Shown here: in pieces, positions 25,190 to 32,874 of the stretch
Layout of the letters: each line of letters begins with the position of its first letter
Numbering within the stretch: position 1 is the first letter of the stretch
Assembly (NCBI GenBank): GCA_035405785.1
Contig: DAONJS010000002.1
Span: forward strand, 124,001 to 188,000
DNA from: BPGX01 sp035405785
GTDB taxonomy: Bacteria > Bacteroidota > Bacteroidia > B-17B0 > Aurantibacillaceae
Reading direction: 5' to 3'
DNA: 64,000 nucleotides
Translations under genes and position numbers: made by a program
The notes under the pieces: generated by a model
Told to the model about the DNA's origin: nothing
The model's database searches: none
What the model saw: the letters and a program-made list of their open reading frames with translations, nothing else

Positions 25190-26431
25190 ATGAAAAAAAT
25201 TAAAGTTCAAAATCCTGTAGTTGAATTAGATGGTGATGAAATGACAAGAATTATCTGGAAAATGATTAAGGAAAAATTAATCTTTCCTTACTTAGATTTA
25301 AATATCAAATACTTTGATTTAGGAATTGAAAACAGAGACGCCACCAACGACCAGGTTACCATAGACGCCGCTAATGCTATTAATCAATACAATGTAGGAA
25401 TTAAATGTGCTACCATTACGCCTGATGAAGCCCGAGTTAAAGAATTCAATCTAAAACAAATGTGGAAATCACCTAATGGTACCATTCGTAATATATTAGA
25501 CGGTACTGTTTTTCGTGAACCAATAGTTATCAAAAACATCCCTCGTTTAGTTAATACTTGGAAAAAACCTATTGTAGTTGGAAGACATGCTTTTGGTGAC
25601 CAATACCGTGCTACCGACTTCGTTGTACCAGGAAAAGGCAAATTAATCATGAAATTTGAAGGAGAAGATGGAACTGTTATTGAACATGAAGTTTTCAATT
25701 TTAAAGGTGCAGGTGTGGCATTAGGTATGTACAATACAGATGAATCTATTCGTGGATTTGCTTATGCTTGCTTTAATATGGCTTTACAAAAAAAATGGCC
25801 ATTATATTTATCAACTAAAAATACCATTCTCAAAAAATACGATGGTCGCTTTAAAGATATATTTCAAGAAATTTACGAAAAAGAATTTAAACAAAAATTC
25901 CAGGAAGCCGGTATTACTTACGAACACCGTTTAATTGATGATATGGTAGCATCTGCCTTAAAATGGGAAGGCGGATTTATATGGGCATGTAAAAATTATG
26001 ATGGTGATGTTCAATCTGATCAAGTTGCACAAGGTTTTGGTTCTTTAGGATTAATGACCTCTGTACTTATTACTCCAGATGGCAAAACAATGGAAGCTGA
26101 AGCTGCACATGGTACTGTTACCCGTCATTACAGAGATTATCAGGCAGGCAAACCAACTTCTACAAACCCAATAGCATCTATCTTTGCGTGGACAAGAGGA
26201 TTAGCATTTAGAGGAAAATTAGATAACAACCAGGAATTAATTAAATTCTGCGAAACATTAGAACAAGCATGTATTGAAACAGTTGAAAATGGTAAAATGA
26301 CCAAAGACCTTGCCGTTTGTATTCATGGTAATAATGTTAAACATGGCGAACATTACTTATACACCGAAGAATTTATGGATGCTATAGATAATACATTGAA
26401 ACAAAAATTAAAATCTGCTGTTGCTATTTAA
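25190..26431 (+). CDS. icd: Isocitrate dehydrogenase (NADP+), eukaryotic-type
   Basis: The enzyme oxidatively decarboxylates isocitrate to 2-oxoglutarate in the TCA cycle. From the ATG at 25190 the protein is 413 residues. It resembles the homodimeric mitochondrial/cytosolic type: KVQNPVVELDGDEMTR near the start, SPNGTIRNILDGTVFREPI for substrate binding, LIDDMVASALKWEGG, and the nucleotide region AAHGTVTRHY. The longer frame from 25169 starts inside the promoter. The AAGTGAAAAGTGAAA low-complexity array begins directly at its stop codon. Confidence 0.95.
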   Translation: MKKIKVQNPVVELDGDEMTRIIWKMIKEKLIFPYLDLNIKYFDLGIENRDATNDQVTIDAANAINQYNVGIKCATITPDEARVKEFNLKQMWKSPNGTIRNILDGTVFREPIVIKNIPRLVNTWKKPIVVGRHAFGDQYRATDFVVPGKGKLIMKFEGEDGTVIEHEVFNFKGAGVALGMYNTDESIRGFAYACFNMALQKKWPLYLSTKNTILKKYDGRFKDIFQEIYEKEFKQKFQEAGITYEHRLIDDMVASALKWEGGFIWACKNYDGDVQSDQVAQGFGSLGLMTSVLITPDGKTMEAEAAHGTVTRHYRDYQAGKPTSTNPIASIFAWTRGLAFRGKLDNNQELIKFCETLEQACIETVENGKMTKDLAVCIHGNNVKHGEHYLYTEEFMDAIDNTLKQKLKSAVAI

Positions 26432-26571
26432 GTGAAAAGTGAAAAATGAACATTGATAAATTAAAAAACTCAAAACTAATTAAACTTTGCGTCTCTGTGT
26501 CTTTGCGGTAAAAATTTAAGTAAAAGCTGAATAGGACACAAAAACTAAATTAAAACTAAAACTAAAAAACA
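26430..26571. repeat. Low-complexity GTGAAAA and AAAACTA arrays upstream of accB
   Basis: GTGAAAAGTGAAAAATGAA starts at the icd stop. A TTTGCGTCTCTGTGTCTTTG fragment related to the 61-166 repeat follows. Then ACTAAA/AAAACTA units run up to the accB ATG. No terminator or convincing promoter was recognised. Confidence 0.5.
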
Positions 26572-26576
26572 AAAAT

Positions 26577-27104
26577 ATGAAACTCAACGAAATTCAGGAT
26601 CTTATCAAATTTGTATCCAAAAGCAATGTAAGCGAGGTAGAATTAGAAACAAAGGACTTTAAAATCGTCATCAAAACAGGAAAAAACTCAAATGGTTCAA
26701 ATACAACACAACCTGTTATTGTACAAAATGTTCCGTCTGCAATTCCTGCCACAACCATCATACCTCCTGCTATACCAGCAGTAGAAGCAACATCTGCTTC
26801 TCCTACGCCTCAAGAAAATAAAATTTCAGAACCTAAGAAAGATGTTTCTGACGATAAAAATTACCATGTTGTAAAATCTCCAATGATTGGAACATTTTAT
26901 CGTTCATCTGCACCAGATAAACCACCTTTTGTAAACATAGGTGATGTAGTAGATGTTGGACAACCACTTTGTATCATTGAAGCAATGAAATTATTCAATG
27001 AAATTGAAAGTGATGTAAAAGGTAAAGTCGTAAAAATTTTAGTTGAAAACGCTACACCAGTAGAATACGACCAACCTTTATTCTTAATTGACACCAACAT
27101 CTAA
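26577..27104 (+). CDS. accB: Biotin carboxyl carrier protein of acetyl-CoA carboxylase
   Basis: AccB carries carboxybiotin between biotin carboxylase and carboxyltransferase in the first step of fatty acid synthesis. The 175-residue protein has a short N-terminal domain and a Pro/Ala/Thr-rich flexible linker (about 40-90). The biotinyl domain carries the target lysine K138 in IIEAMKLFNE. The biotinyl thumb region (SPMIGTFYRSSAPDKPPF) is present. It is followed 17 bp later by accC, the normal operon order. Confidence 0.96.
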   Translation: MKLNEIQDLIKFVSKSNVSEVELETKDFKIVIKTGKNSNGSNTTQPVIVQNVPSAIPATTIIPPAIPAVEATSASPTPQENKISEPKKDVSDDKNYHVVKSPMIGTFYRSSAPDKPPFVNIGDVVDVGQPLCIIEAMKLFNEIESDVKGKVVKILVENATPVEYDQPLFLIDTNI

Positions 27105-27121
27105 TTTTCTAAACTAAAACT

Positions 27122-28465
27122 ATGTTTAAAAAAATTCTCATTGCCAACAGAGGTGAAATAGCCCTGCGTGTTATTCGCACAGCACATGAAATGGGTATTA
27201 AAACTGTTGCGGTGTATTCAACTGCCGACAAAGATTCTCTTCATGTAAAGTTTGCAGATGAAGCTATTTGTATTGGTCCGCCTGCAAGTAAAGATAGTTA
27301 TTTAAATATTGCTCACATTATAGCAGCCGCTGAAATTACCAATGCAGATGCTATTCATCCCGGCTATGGCTTTTTAAGTGAAAATGCTCGTTTTTCTGAA
27401 ATTTGTAAACTCAATAAAATAAAGTTTATTGGACCATCACCTGAAATGATAAATGCAATGGGTGATAAAAACAATGCAAAAGAAACCGCCAAAAAAGCAG
27501 GAGCCCCTGTAATTCCGGGTTCAGATGGATTATTAGAAAATGTAGAACATGCAAAATCAGTAGCAAAAGAAATTGGTTATCCGGTTATCTTAAAAGCCAC
27601 TGCTGGCGGTGGAGGAAAAGGTATGCGTGTGGTTTGGGAAGAAAGTCAAATAGAAAGTGCTTTTAATACTGCTACTACTGAGGCACAAGCGGCATTCGGA
27701 AATGGAGCCGTTTATATGGAAAAATTTATTGAAGAACCTCGCCACATTGAAATTCAAGTGGTTGGTGATCAGTATGGAAAAGTATGCCATTTATCTGAAA
27801 GAGATTGTTCTATTCAAAGAAGACACCAGAAATTAGTTGAAGAAACGCCTTCTCCTTTTATGACACCTGAACTAAGAGATAAAATGGGTGAAGCTGCTAT
27901 TAAAATTGCTTCTGCAATAAATTATGAAGGTGTTGGTACCATTGAATTTTTAGTGGATAAACATGGGAATTTTTATTTCATGGAAATGAACACTCGTATT
28001 CAGGTAGAACATCCTATTACAGAAGAAGTAATTAACTATGATTTAATACGGGAACAAATTCTTGTAGCTGCAGGTGTGCCTATTTCTGGAAAAAATTACT
28101 ATCCACAATTACACGCCATAGAATGCCGTATCAATGCAGAAGATCCATTTAATGATTTTAGACCCTCACCCGGTAAAATCACTACCCTTCACACTCCGGG
28201 CGGACACGGTGTAAGAGTCGATTCACATATTTATAGTGGTTATACGATTCCTCCTTATTACGATAGTATGGTTGGAAAACTCATCACGGTAGCACAAACA
28301 AGAGAAGAAGCCATTGCTAAAATGCACAGAGCATTAAGTGAATATGTCATTGAAGGTATTAAAACGACCATTCCTTTCCATTTAAAACTTATGGAAAACG
28401 AACAATTTAAAAAAGGAAACTATTCTACTAAGTTTCTTGAGGAATGGAACTTCAAAGAAGCTTGA
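27122..28465 (+). CDS. accC: Acetyl-CoA carboxylase, biotin carboxylase subunit
   Basis: AccC carboxylates the biotin on AccB using bicarbonate and ATP. The 447-residue ATP-grasp enzyme contains the N-terminal KILIANRGEIALRV, the glycine-rich lid KATAGGGGKGMRVV, the EMNTRIQVEHP active-site segment and the C-terminal biotin carboxylase domain (HAIECRINAEDP). The carboxyltransferase subunits accA and accD are not in the window. A tandem AGTTTTGAG array starts right after the stop codon. Confidence 0.96.
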   Translation: MFKKILIANRGEIALRVIRTAHEMGIKTVAVYSTADKDSLHVKFADEAICIGPPASKDSYLNIAHIIAAAEITNADAIHPGYGFLSENARFSEICKLNKIKFIGPSPEMINAMGDKNNAKETAKKAGAPVIPGSDGLLENVEHAKSVAKEIGYPVILKATAGGGGKGMRVVWEESQIESAFNTATTEAQAAFGNGAVYMEKFIEEPRHIEIQVVGDQYGKVCHLSERDCSIQRRHQKLVEETPSPFMTPELRDKMGEAAIKIASAINYEGVGTIEFLVDKHGNFYFMEMNTRIQVEHPITEEVINYDLIREQILVAAGVPISGKNYYPQLHAIECRINAEDPFNDFRPSPGKITTLHTPGGHGVRVDSHIYSGYTIPPYYDSMVGKLITVAQTREEAIAKMHRALSEYVIEGIKTTIPFHLKLMENEQFKKGNYSTKFLEEWNFKEA

Positions 28466-28507
28466 TTAGTTTTGAGTGTTTAGTTTTTAGTTTTTAATTT
28501 TGAGTTT
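28466..28507. repeat. AGTTTTTAGTTTTGA tandem array after accC
   Basis: Tandem degenerate units AGTTTTGAGT, GTTTAGT, TTTTAGT, TTTTAAT, TTTGAGT beginning 1 bp after the accC stop codon. Same family as 14451-14484. Confidence 0.6.
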
Positions 28508-28564
28508 TGATTTGTAAATATTCAATGCTCAATTTTTTTAATAGGCAAGTATTATCGAAATTTT

Positions 28565-28692
28565 CGTTAATGCGAAGACGACAGTCCGAAGCAATCTCAT
28601 GAGAGATAGGGAATATGCTTTTGAGATTGCTTCGCTTCGCTCGCAATGACGACATAAAAAATGAGATTATTTCGCTACGCTCGCAATTACTG
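28565..28692. repeat. GTCATTGCGAGG-family palindrome, copy 3, plus an extra half copy
   Basis: GTTAATGCGAAGACG opens the unit and GCTCGCAATGACG closes it near 28651. Inner arms are GAAGCAATCTC and GAGATTGCTTCGC. A second, degenerate right half (GAGATTATTTCGC ... CTCGCAATTAC) follows at 28662-28690, exactly the arrangement seen in copy 2. Confidence 0.8.
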
Positions 28693-28728
28693 GATAACTC
28701 AAAACTTAAAAAAATTTAAACCTTAAAT

Positions 28729-29757
28729 TTATTTCTTTTCCTTTAAAAATTTTTCAGAAACTTTATGTATATAGGGTTTTATAGGTCTGAATTTGAAGTT
28801 TAATGTTTCCTTGATTAAAGAATTATTGTAATAATTTTTCATAAATGCTCCCTGTACGGTGGCTTTTGTAAAATTAGGTTCATATTTTGGGTTTAATAAA
28901 CTTACCATAAATTCTGCAGTTCTTGCTATTTGTAACATCCATGGTTTTGCCTCGTATTTTGGTAATGGTTTTGATAGCGATAAATGCAATTCTTCCAAAA
29001 TTTCTTTAAATGAATAATTATTTTCAACTAAAATAAATCTTTTTCCAAAAATTTGTTTTTCAATTAATTGAATCATTACTTCAGCAACATCTTCCACTGA
29101 AACATATCCTGTAATACCAGTTGTATAAAAAGGAATACCCTTACTTGCTTTTTTTACAAGCATGCCCCATCCACTATTCCAGTTTCCTGCACCTACTATA
29201 ATTCCTGGATTTACGATTACGGCTTTTAAACTTTCTTCTATTCCTCTCCAAACCTCACATTCGCCCAGATATTTTGATAAAGCATACACATACTCATATT
29301 TTCCTGCCTGCCATATTGTTTTTTCTGTAATGTTATTGTGCTCAAATTGATTTAATAATGCGGCAATTGAACTTACATAACAAAATTTTATATCTGTATC
29401 TATACAAACATTTACAAGGTTTTCGGTAATTTTTACATTAGTTTGTATGATTTCTTGGCGACGACTGTCATTAAATGAAACTAATCCTGCACAATGGTAT
29501 ATTTCAGTAATCTGATAAGTTTTGATAATTTCTTCTATTTCAACAGGATTGTAAAAATCAATTTCTATCCAGATAATCTTTTGAAAATAATTATCAACAT
29601 TATCAAAATAATAAGAAAGGATTTTTTTTGTTACTTCTAAATTACTTGTTTTTCGCTTAGCAGCAATGACTTTAAAATTTTCATCTTTGTATTTTTGAAA
29701 CAATTTAGCTATTAAATGACTTCCTAATAATCCAGTTGCACCTGTAATTAAAATCAT
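28729..29757 (-). CDS. NAD(P)-dependent SDR-family epimerase/reductase
   Basis: An extended short-chain dehydrogenase of 342 residues. The nucleotide-binding loop is GATGLLGSH near the N-terminus, the catalytic serine region is CYVSSIAAL and the YxxxK pair lies in YALSKYLGE. The family includes nucleotide-sugar epimerases, dihydroflavonol reductases and sterol dehydrogenases; I cannot choose among them. It is the last gene of a three-gene run with the PAP2-like gene and gpsA (gaps of 12 and 2 bp). A role in lipid or envelope metabolism is therefore an inference. Confidence 0.85.
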   Translation of the reverse strand: MILITGATGLLGSHLIAKLFQKYKDENFKVIAAKRKTSNLEVTKKILSYYFDNVDNYFQKIIWIEIDFYNPVEIEEIIKTYQITEIYHCAGLVSFNDSRRQEIIQTNVKITENLVNVCIDTDIKFCYVSSIAALLNQFEHNNITEKTIWQAGKYEYVYALSKYLGECEVWRGIEESLKAVIVNPGIIVGAGNWNSGWGMLVKKASKGIPFYTTGITGYVSVEDVAEVMIQLIEKQIFGKRFILVENNYSFKEILEELHLSLSKPLPKYEAKPWMLQIARTAEFMVSLLNPKYEPNFTKATVQGAFMKNYYNNSLIKETLNFKFRPIKPYIHKVSEKFLKEKK

Positions 29758-29769
29758 ATATAATTAACT

Positions 29770-30429
29770 TTATCCATTTTTATACCCTGCTAAAAATACT
29801 ATTACACAAGAAAAAACTCCAATTGCCCATCCACTTAATACTTCTAAAAAATTATGAGCTCTAACTATCATTCTTAATGCCATTATTAAGCTACTTATCA
29901 TAACTGATATAAATACATATTCCAAAAAATCACTTTTGAAAATTAAAATTAAACTCGCAAAAAAACCTGTAACCGCACCCATTCCAGCAGAATGAATACT
30001 CAGTTTAAATGTGTTGTTTGTTAATAATGATGATAAAAGCATAATAAATGAAGTAACCGCAACTAATAAAATTGATGGCTTAAAAAAATTATGTGCATAA
30101 ACATTTCTGAACATATAAAAAACGAACCAATAATAAATACCTAATAATAAAAAAAAATATCGCCTGTCTTTTACAGAATCTAACAAAATACTATTTACAA
30201 CCGAAAAAATCTTTGAAATAAATAATATTACTAAAGGAACAGCCACTGTTAATAAACCGTATAATAATAACCATTTTAATTTTAAATCAGAAGCAATGAA
30301 AAAAGAATAAATTGTGGGCTCTACAGGTAGTGGAAAATAAAAATACCAAATCATTAAATACAAAGGTAAAAACACAGGGTGAGTAATTACACTTAATCCA
30401 AAAAGAAAATTTGATAAAAATTTAGTCAT
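29770..30429 (-). CDS. PAP2-like integral membrane protein
   Basis: The 219-residue protein has about six hydrophobic helices. Its C-terminal motif RMIVRAHNFLEVLSGWAIG resembles the third phosphatase motif of PAP2 phosphatases (SR...H...D). The first PAP2 motif (KxxxxxxRP) is not evident, and the Asp after the His is replaced by Glu. It may be a diverged lipid phosphatase or a catalytically altered relative. Its position 2 bp after gpsA supports a phospholipid connection, as an inference. Confidence 0.65.
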   Translation of the reverse strand: MTKFLSNFLFGLSVITHPVFLPLYLMIWYFYFPLPVEPTIYSFFIASDLKLKWLLLYGLLTVAVPLVILFISKIFSVVNSILLDSVKDRRYFFLLLGIYYWFVFYMFRNVYAHNFFKPSILLVAVTSFIMLLSSLLTNNTFKLSIHSAGMGAVTGFFASLILIFKSDFLEYVFISVMISSLIMALRMIVRAHNFLEVLSGWAIGVFSCVIVFLAGYKNG

Positions 30430-30431
30430 CC

Positions 30432-31421
30432 TTATTTCAATTGATAGGTTAATTGCTGAATAATTTTTGATACAGGTAATTTATTTTTGCCAAAAACAAT
30501 TTGATAAACTGCTTCTGTAATAGGCATAAATACATTGTATTGCCTGTTGATTTCATAAACACATTGTAATGCATAATAACCTTCTGCAATCATATTCATT
30601 TCTAATTGTGCTTGTTTTACTGAATATCCTTTTCCGAGCATTACTCCAAAAGTTCTGTTCCTGCTAAATTGCGAATATGCAGTAACTAACAAATCACCTA
30701 AATAAGCCGAATCGTTAATATCTCTGTTAATGGGATGAACAGCATCTACAAATCTTTTTATTTCTTGAATAGCATTGCTAATCAATACTGCCTGAAAATT
30801 ATCTCCATAATTCAATCCATGACAAATACCAGCTGCAATAGCCATAATGTTTTTCAAAACAGCAGCATATTCAGTGCCATAAATATCATCACTTGGTGTA
30901 ACTCTAATAAATTCACAAGATAATAATTTACTAAATTCTTCTGCAAATGGAATGTTTTGAGATGACATTGTTAAATATGATAATCTTTCCATTGCAACTT
31001 CTTCGGCATGGCAAGGACCTGTAATAACACCAATGTATTGATATTCTATATTATGAACTTTATTGAGATAATCTCCTACTATCAAATTATATTCTGGCAC
31101 AATGCCTTTAACTGCAGATACAACAAATTTATTTTGAAAATTAAATTTTTGAATACTTTGATGAAGAAATGCAGAAGGATGTGCAAGCAAAATGCAATCA
31201 CATTTTTTTTCTAATGTTGATAAATCATTAGTTAATTGAATAAAATTTAAATCTAATTCTACGTCGCTTAAATAACGTGGATTATGATGATGTTCTAATA
31301 TAAACTCAATATCTTCTTGTTTTGGAAAATGCCAGATAACAGAGATTTTGTTGTGGGTTAAAATCTTTACTAATGCAGTAGCCCAACTTCCATAACCAAT
31401 TATTCCAATTTGCTGAATCAT
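30432..31421 (-). CDS. gpsA: Glycerol-3-phosphate dehydrogenase [NAD(P)+]
   Basis: GpsA reduces dihydroxyacetone phosphate to sn-glycerol 3-phosphate for phospholipid synthesis. The 329-residue protein has the dinucleotide-binding GIIGYGSWATAL (residues 6-17), the SAVKGIVPE segment, the GPCHAEEVA loop and catalytic K190 in AAVLKNIMAIAAG. The usual GSWGTAL motif reads GSWATAL here, a conservative change. It heads a probable operon with the PAP2-like and SDR genes. Confidence 0.95.
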   Translation of the reverse strand: MIQQIGIIGYGSWATALVKILTHNKISVIWHFPKQEDIEFILEHHHNPRYLSDVELDLNFIQLTNDLSTLEKKCDCILLAHPSAFLHQSIQKFNFQNKFVVSAVKGIVPEYNLIVGDYLNKVHNIEYQYIGVITGPCHAEEVAMERLSYLTMSSQNIPFAEEFSKLLSCEFIRVTPSDDIYGTEYAAVLKNIMAIAAGICHGLNYGDNFQAVLISNAIQEIKRFVDAVHPINRDINDSAYLGDLLVTAYSQFSRNRTFGVMLGKGYSVKQAQLEMNMIAEGYYALQCVYEINRQYNVFMPITEAVYQIVFGKNKLPVSKIIQQLTYQLK

Positions 31422-31471
31422 TCCATCAAAATATAATGGGCAAATTAAAGCAAAATAAGTGCTAATAAAAA

Positions 31472-31549
31472 ATGATAGATGATGAATTTATTTCATTAAT
31501 TGAAACTGTATTAAAGTTTGATTATGGAGTTACAAAGAAAGAAATTTAA
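31472..31549 (+). CDS. Possible 25-aa peptide or gene remnant
   Basis: ATG-to-TAA frame encoding a peptide that starts MIDDEFISLIETVLKFDYG. Composition is protein-like, with an amphipathic helix pattern. After the stop the same frame stays open for about a dozen more codons (LKKIKEEIQ) until it meets the tRNA-Pro gene. It could be a real micro-protein, or the decayed start of a gene. No promoter or ribosome site was recognised. Confidence 0.2.
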   Translation: MIDDEFISLIETVLKFDYGVTKKEI

Positions 31550-31588
31550 AACTTAAAAAAAATAAAAGAAGAAATACAAATAAATTTG

Positions 31589-31661
31589 TCGGGCTGACTG
31601 GACTTGAACCAGCGACCTCTCCCACCCCAAAGGAGTGCGCTACCAACTGCGCCACAGCCCG
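31589..31661 (-). tRNA. tRNA-Pro (anticodon GGG)
   Basis: A 73-nt cloverleaf. The acceptor stem CGGGCTG pairs with CAGCCCG, the D arm is GCGC/GCGC, and the anticodon stem CTCCT/GGGAG encloses loop TTGGGGT, giving anticodon GGG with G37. The T loop is TTCAAGT, the discriminator is A and CCA is not encoded. The C1-G72 pair is typical of proline tRNAs. Confidence 0.93.
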
Positions 31662-31680
31662 AATCCTATAATTTTCGCCG

Positions 31681-31712
31681 CAAATATAGATAATACATTC
31701 TAAATTTTACAA
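31681..31712 (-). promoter_or_regulatory. tRNA-Pro promoter (TTG-N21-TATATTTG)
   Basis: On the minus strand TTG (31710-31712), a 21-nt spacer and TATATTTG (31681-31688) followed by CGGCG. It is almost identical around the -7 box to the tRNA-fMet and tRNA-Glu promoters. Confidence 0.75.
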
Positions 31713-31762
31713 GTATTTATTTAGAATTCTTCTACATCAATTTTTTCTTTTTACTCTATTAA

Positions 31763-32545
31763 TCATAACAAAATATTAAAATCATCTGCATCTAAATAAG
31801 CAGGAAATTTTTCACGGAAAGATTTTAATTCATTAATATCTATTTTTGCTACTTTAATTACATCATTGTCTTCACAATCCACTATACATTCACCTTTAAA
31901 GTTTATTGCCATACTTTGTCCATTATATTCTTTATGAGTTCCATCTATTCCTATTCTATTCACTCCAACTACATAAGATAGATTTTCTATGGCACGAGCA
32001 AACAAAAGTTTTTTCCACGCATCAATCCTCACCTGCGGCCAATTAGCCACATAAATTAATACATCATAAAATTCATTATTTACATTAAATCTATTTCTGC
32101 TCCACACGGGGAATCGCAAATCGTAACAAATCAATGGAAAAAATTTCACACCTTTGTATTCACAAATTATTTTACTTTTTCCTGATGAATAATGTTTATG
32201 TTCTTCTGCCATTCTAAACAAATGTCTTTTATGATAAAATTGAAACTTACCATCTGGATAAGCCCACAATAATGTATTGTAATAAGAATCATTTTCTTTT
32301 GTAATAAAACTTCCTGTTAAACAAGATTTTTTTTCAGATGCCATTTGAAGCATCCATTCTGTGGTTTTTTCTCCAATGTTTTCAGCAAATTTTTGGCTAT
32401 TCATCGTAAATCCAGTTGTAAACATTTCTGGTAATACAATTACATCTGTATTTTCATTTAATGATTTTATTTTTTCTGAAAAGTGTAAAAAATTTTTTTC
32501 TTTGTTTTCCCAGTAGATTTCAGATTGTATTAGAGCAATGTTCAT
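31763..32545 (-). CDS. Nitrilase-superfamily omega-amidase-like hydrolase
   Basis: The 260-residue protein carries the nitrilase catalytic triad: E40 (VIVLPEMFTTGF), K106 (FYHKRHLF) and C140 (PLICYDLRFPVW). The sequence closely fits the omega-amidase branch (YafV/Nit2-like), which hydrolyses 2-oxoglutaramate or 2-oxosuccinamate. That substrate is inferred from the family. It is cytoplasmic. A -7 box TACCTTTG at 32562-32569 lies 16 bp upstream of the ATG. It appears monocistronic. Confidence 0.9.
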   Translation of the reverse strand: MNIALIQSEIYWENKEKNFLHFSEKIKSLNENTDVIVLPEMFTTGFTMNSQKFAENIGEKTTEWMLQMASEKKSCLTGSFITKENDSYYNTLLWAYPDGKFQFYHKRHLFRMAEEHKHYSSGKSKIICEYKGVKFFPLICYDLRFPVWSRNRFNVNNEFYDVLIYVANWPQVRIDAWKKLLFARAIENLSYVVGVNRIGIDGTHKEYNGQSMAINFKGECIVDCEDNDVIKVAKIDINELKSFREKFPAYLDADDFNILL

Positions 32546-32561
32546 GAGTTAATATTTTGAG

Positions 32562-32569
32562 CAAAGGTA
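32562..32569 (-). promoter_or_regulatory. -7 box TACCTTTG of omega-amidase-like gene
   Basis: A perfect TAnnTTTG match on the minus strand, 16 bp before the ATG. No -33 element was found at 21 nt. Confidence 0.4.
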
Positions 32570-32624
32570 GTAAATTTGATATTTTTGATAAATTTGATTT
32601 TTGAGAAAAAATTTTGAAAAAAAA

Positions 32625-32657
32625 TTTGGAAGTTCAGAAGTATTTTACCTATATTTG
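32625..32657 (+). promoter_or_regulatory. tRNA-Glu promoter (TTTG-N21-TATATTTG)
   Basis: TTTG at 32625-32628, a 21-nt spacer, TATATTTG at 32650-32657 followed by CGGC. The tRNA begins 16 bp later. Confidence 0.85.
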
Positions 32658-32673
32658 CGGCTCCAAAATAGAT

Positions 32674-32745
32674 GGCCCGTTCGTCTAGGGGTTAGGACGC
32701 ATCCCTTTCACGGATGAAACACGGGTTCGATTCCCGTACGGGCTA
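32674..32745 (+). tRNA. tRNA-Glu (anticodon UUC)
   Basis: A 72-nt cloverleaf. GGCCCGT pairs with ACGGGCT, the anticodon loop is CTTTCAC with anticodon TTC, and the T arm is ACGGGTTCGATTCCCGT. The discriminator is A and CCA is not encoded. It has a dedicated promoter and terminator. Confidence 0.95.
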
Positions 32746-32752
32746 CGACTTA

Positions 32753-32785
32753 AAAATCCCACCTTTCAGTGTGGGATTTTTTTAT
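32753..32785 (+). terminator. Rho-independent terminator of tRNA-Glu
   Basis: AAATCCCAC and GTGGGATTT form a stem with a short loop, followed by seven T. It ends about 90 bp before the next ATG. Confidence 0.88.
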
Positions 32786-32874
32786 TCTGTAAGTTACTGT
32801 ATTAATTTTGATTTTAGAAAAATTTTTTCTTTGTTTTGAAAACATTTCCTTATATTTCCGCCAAAATTTAAATT

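Noticed and set aside
28466..28728. Possible small RNA gene in the repeat-rich accC-SDR gap
   Set aside because: The only structures are the dispersed palindromes and tandem arrays found elsewhere. No separate promoter plus terminator pair was seen.
29770..30429. Calling the gpsA-linked membrane protein a true PAP2 phosphatase
   Set aside because: Only the third motif is recognisable and its acidic residue differs, so it was kept as PAP2-like rather than as an active phosphatase.
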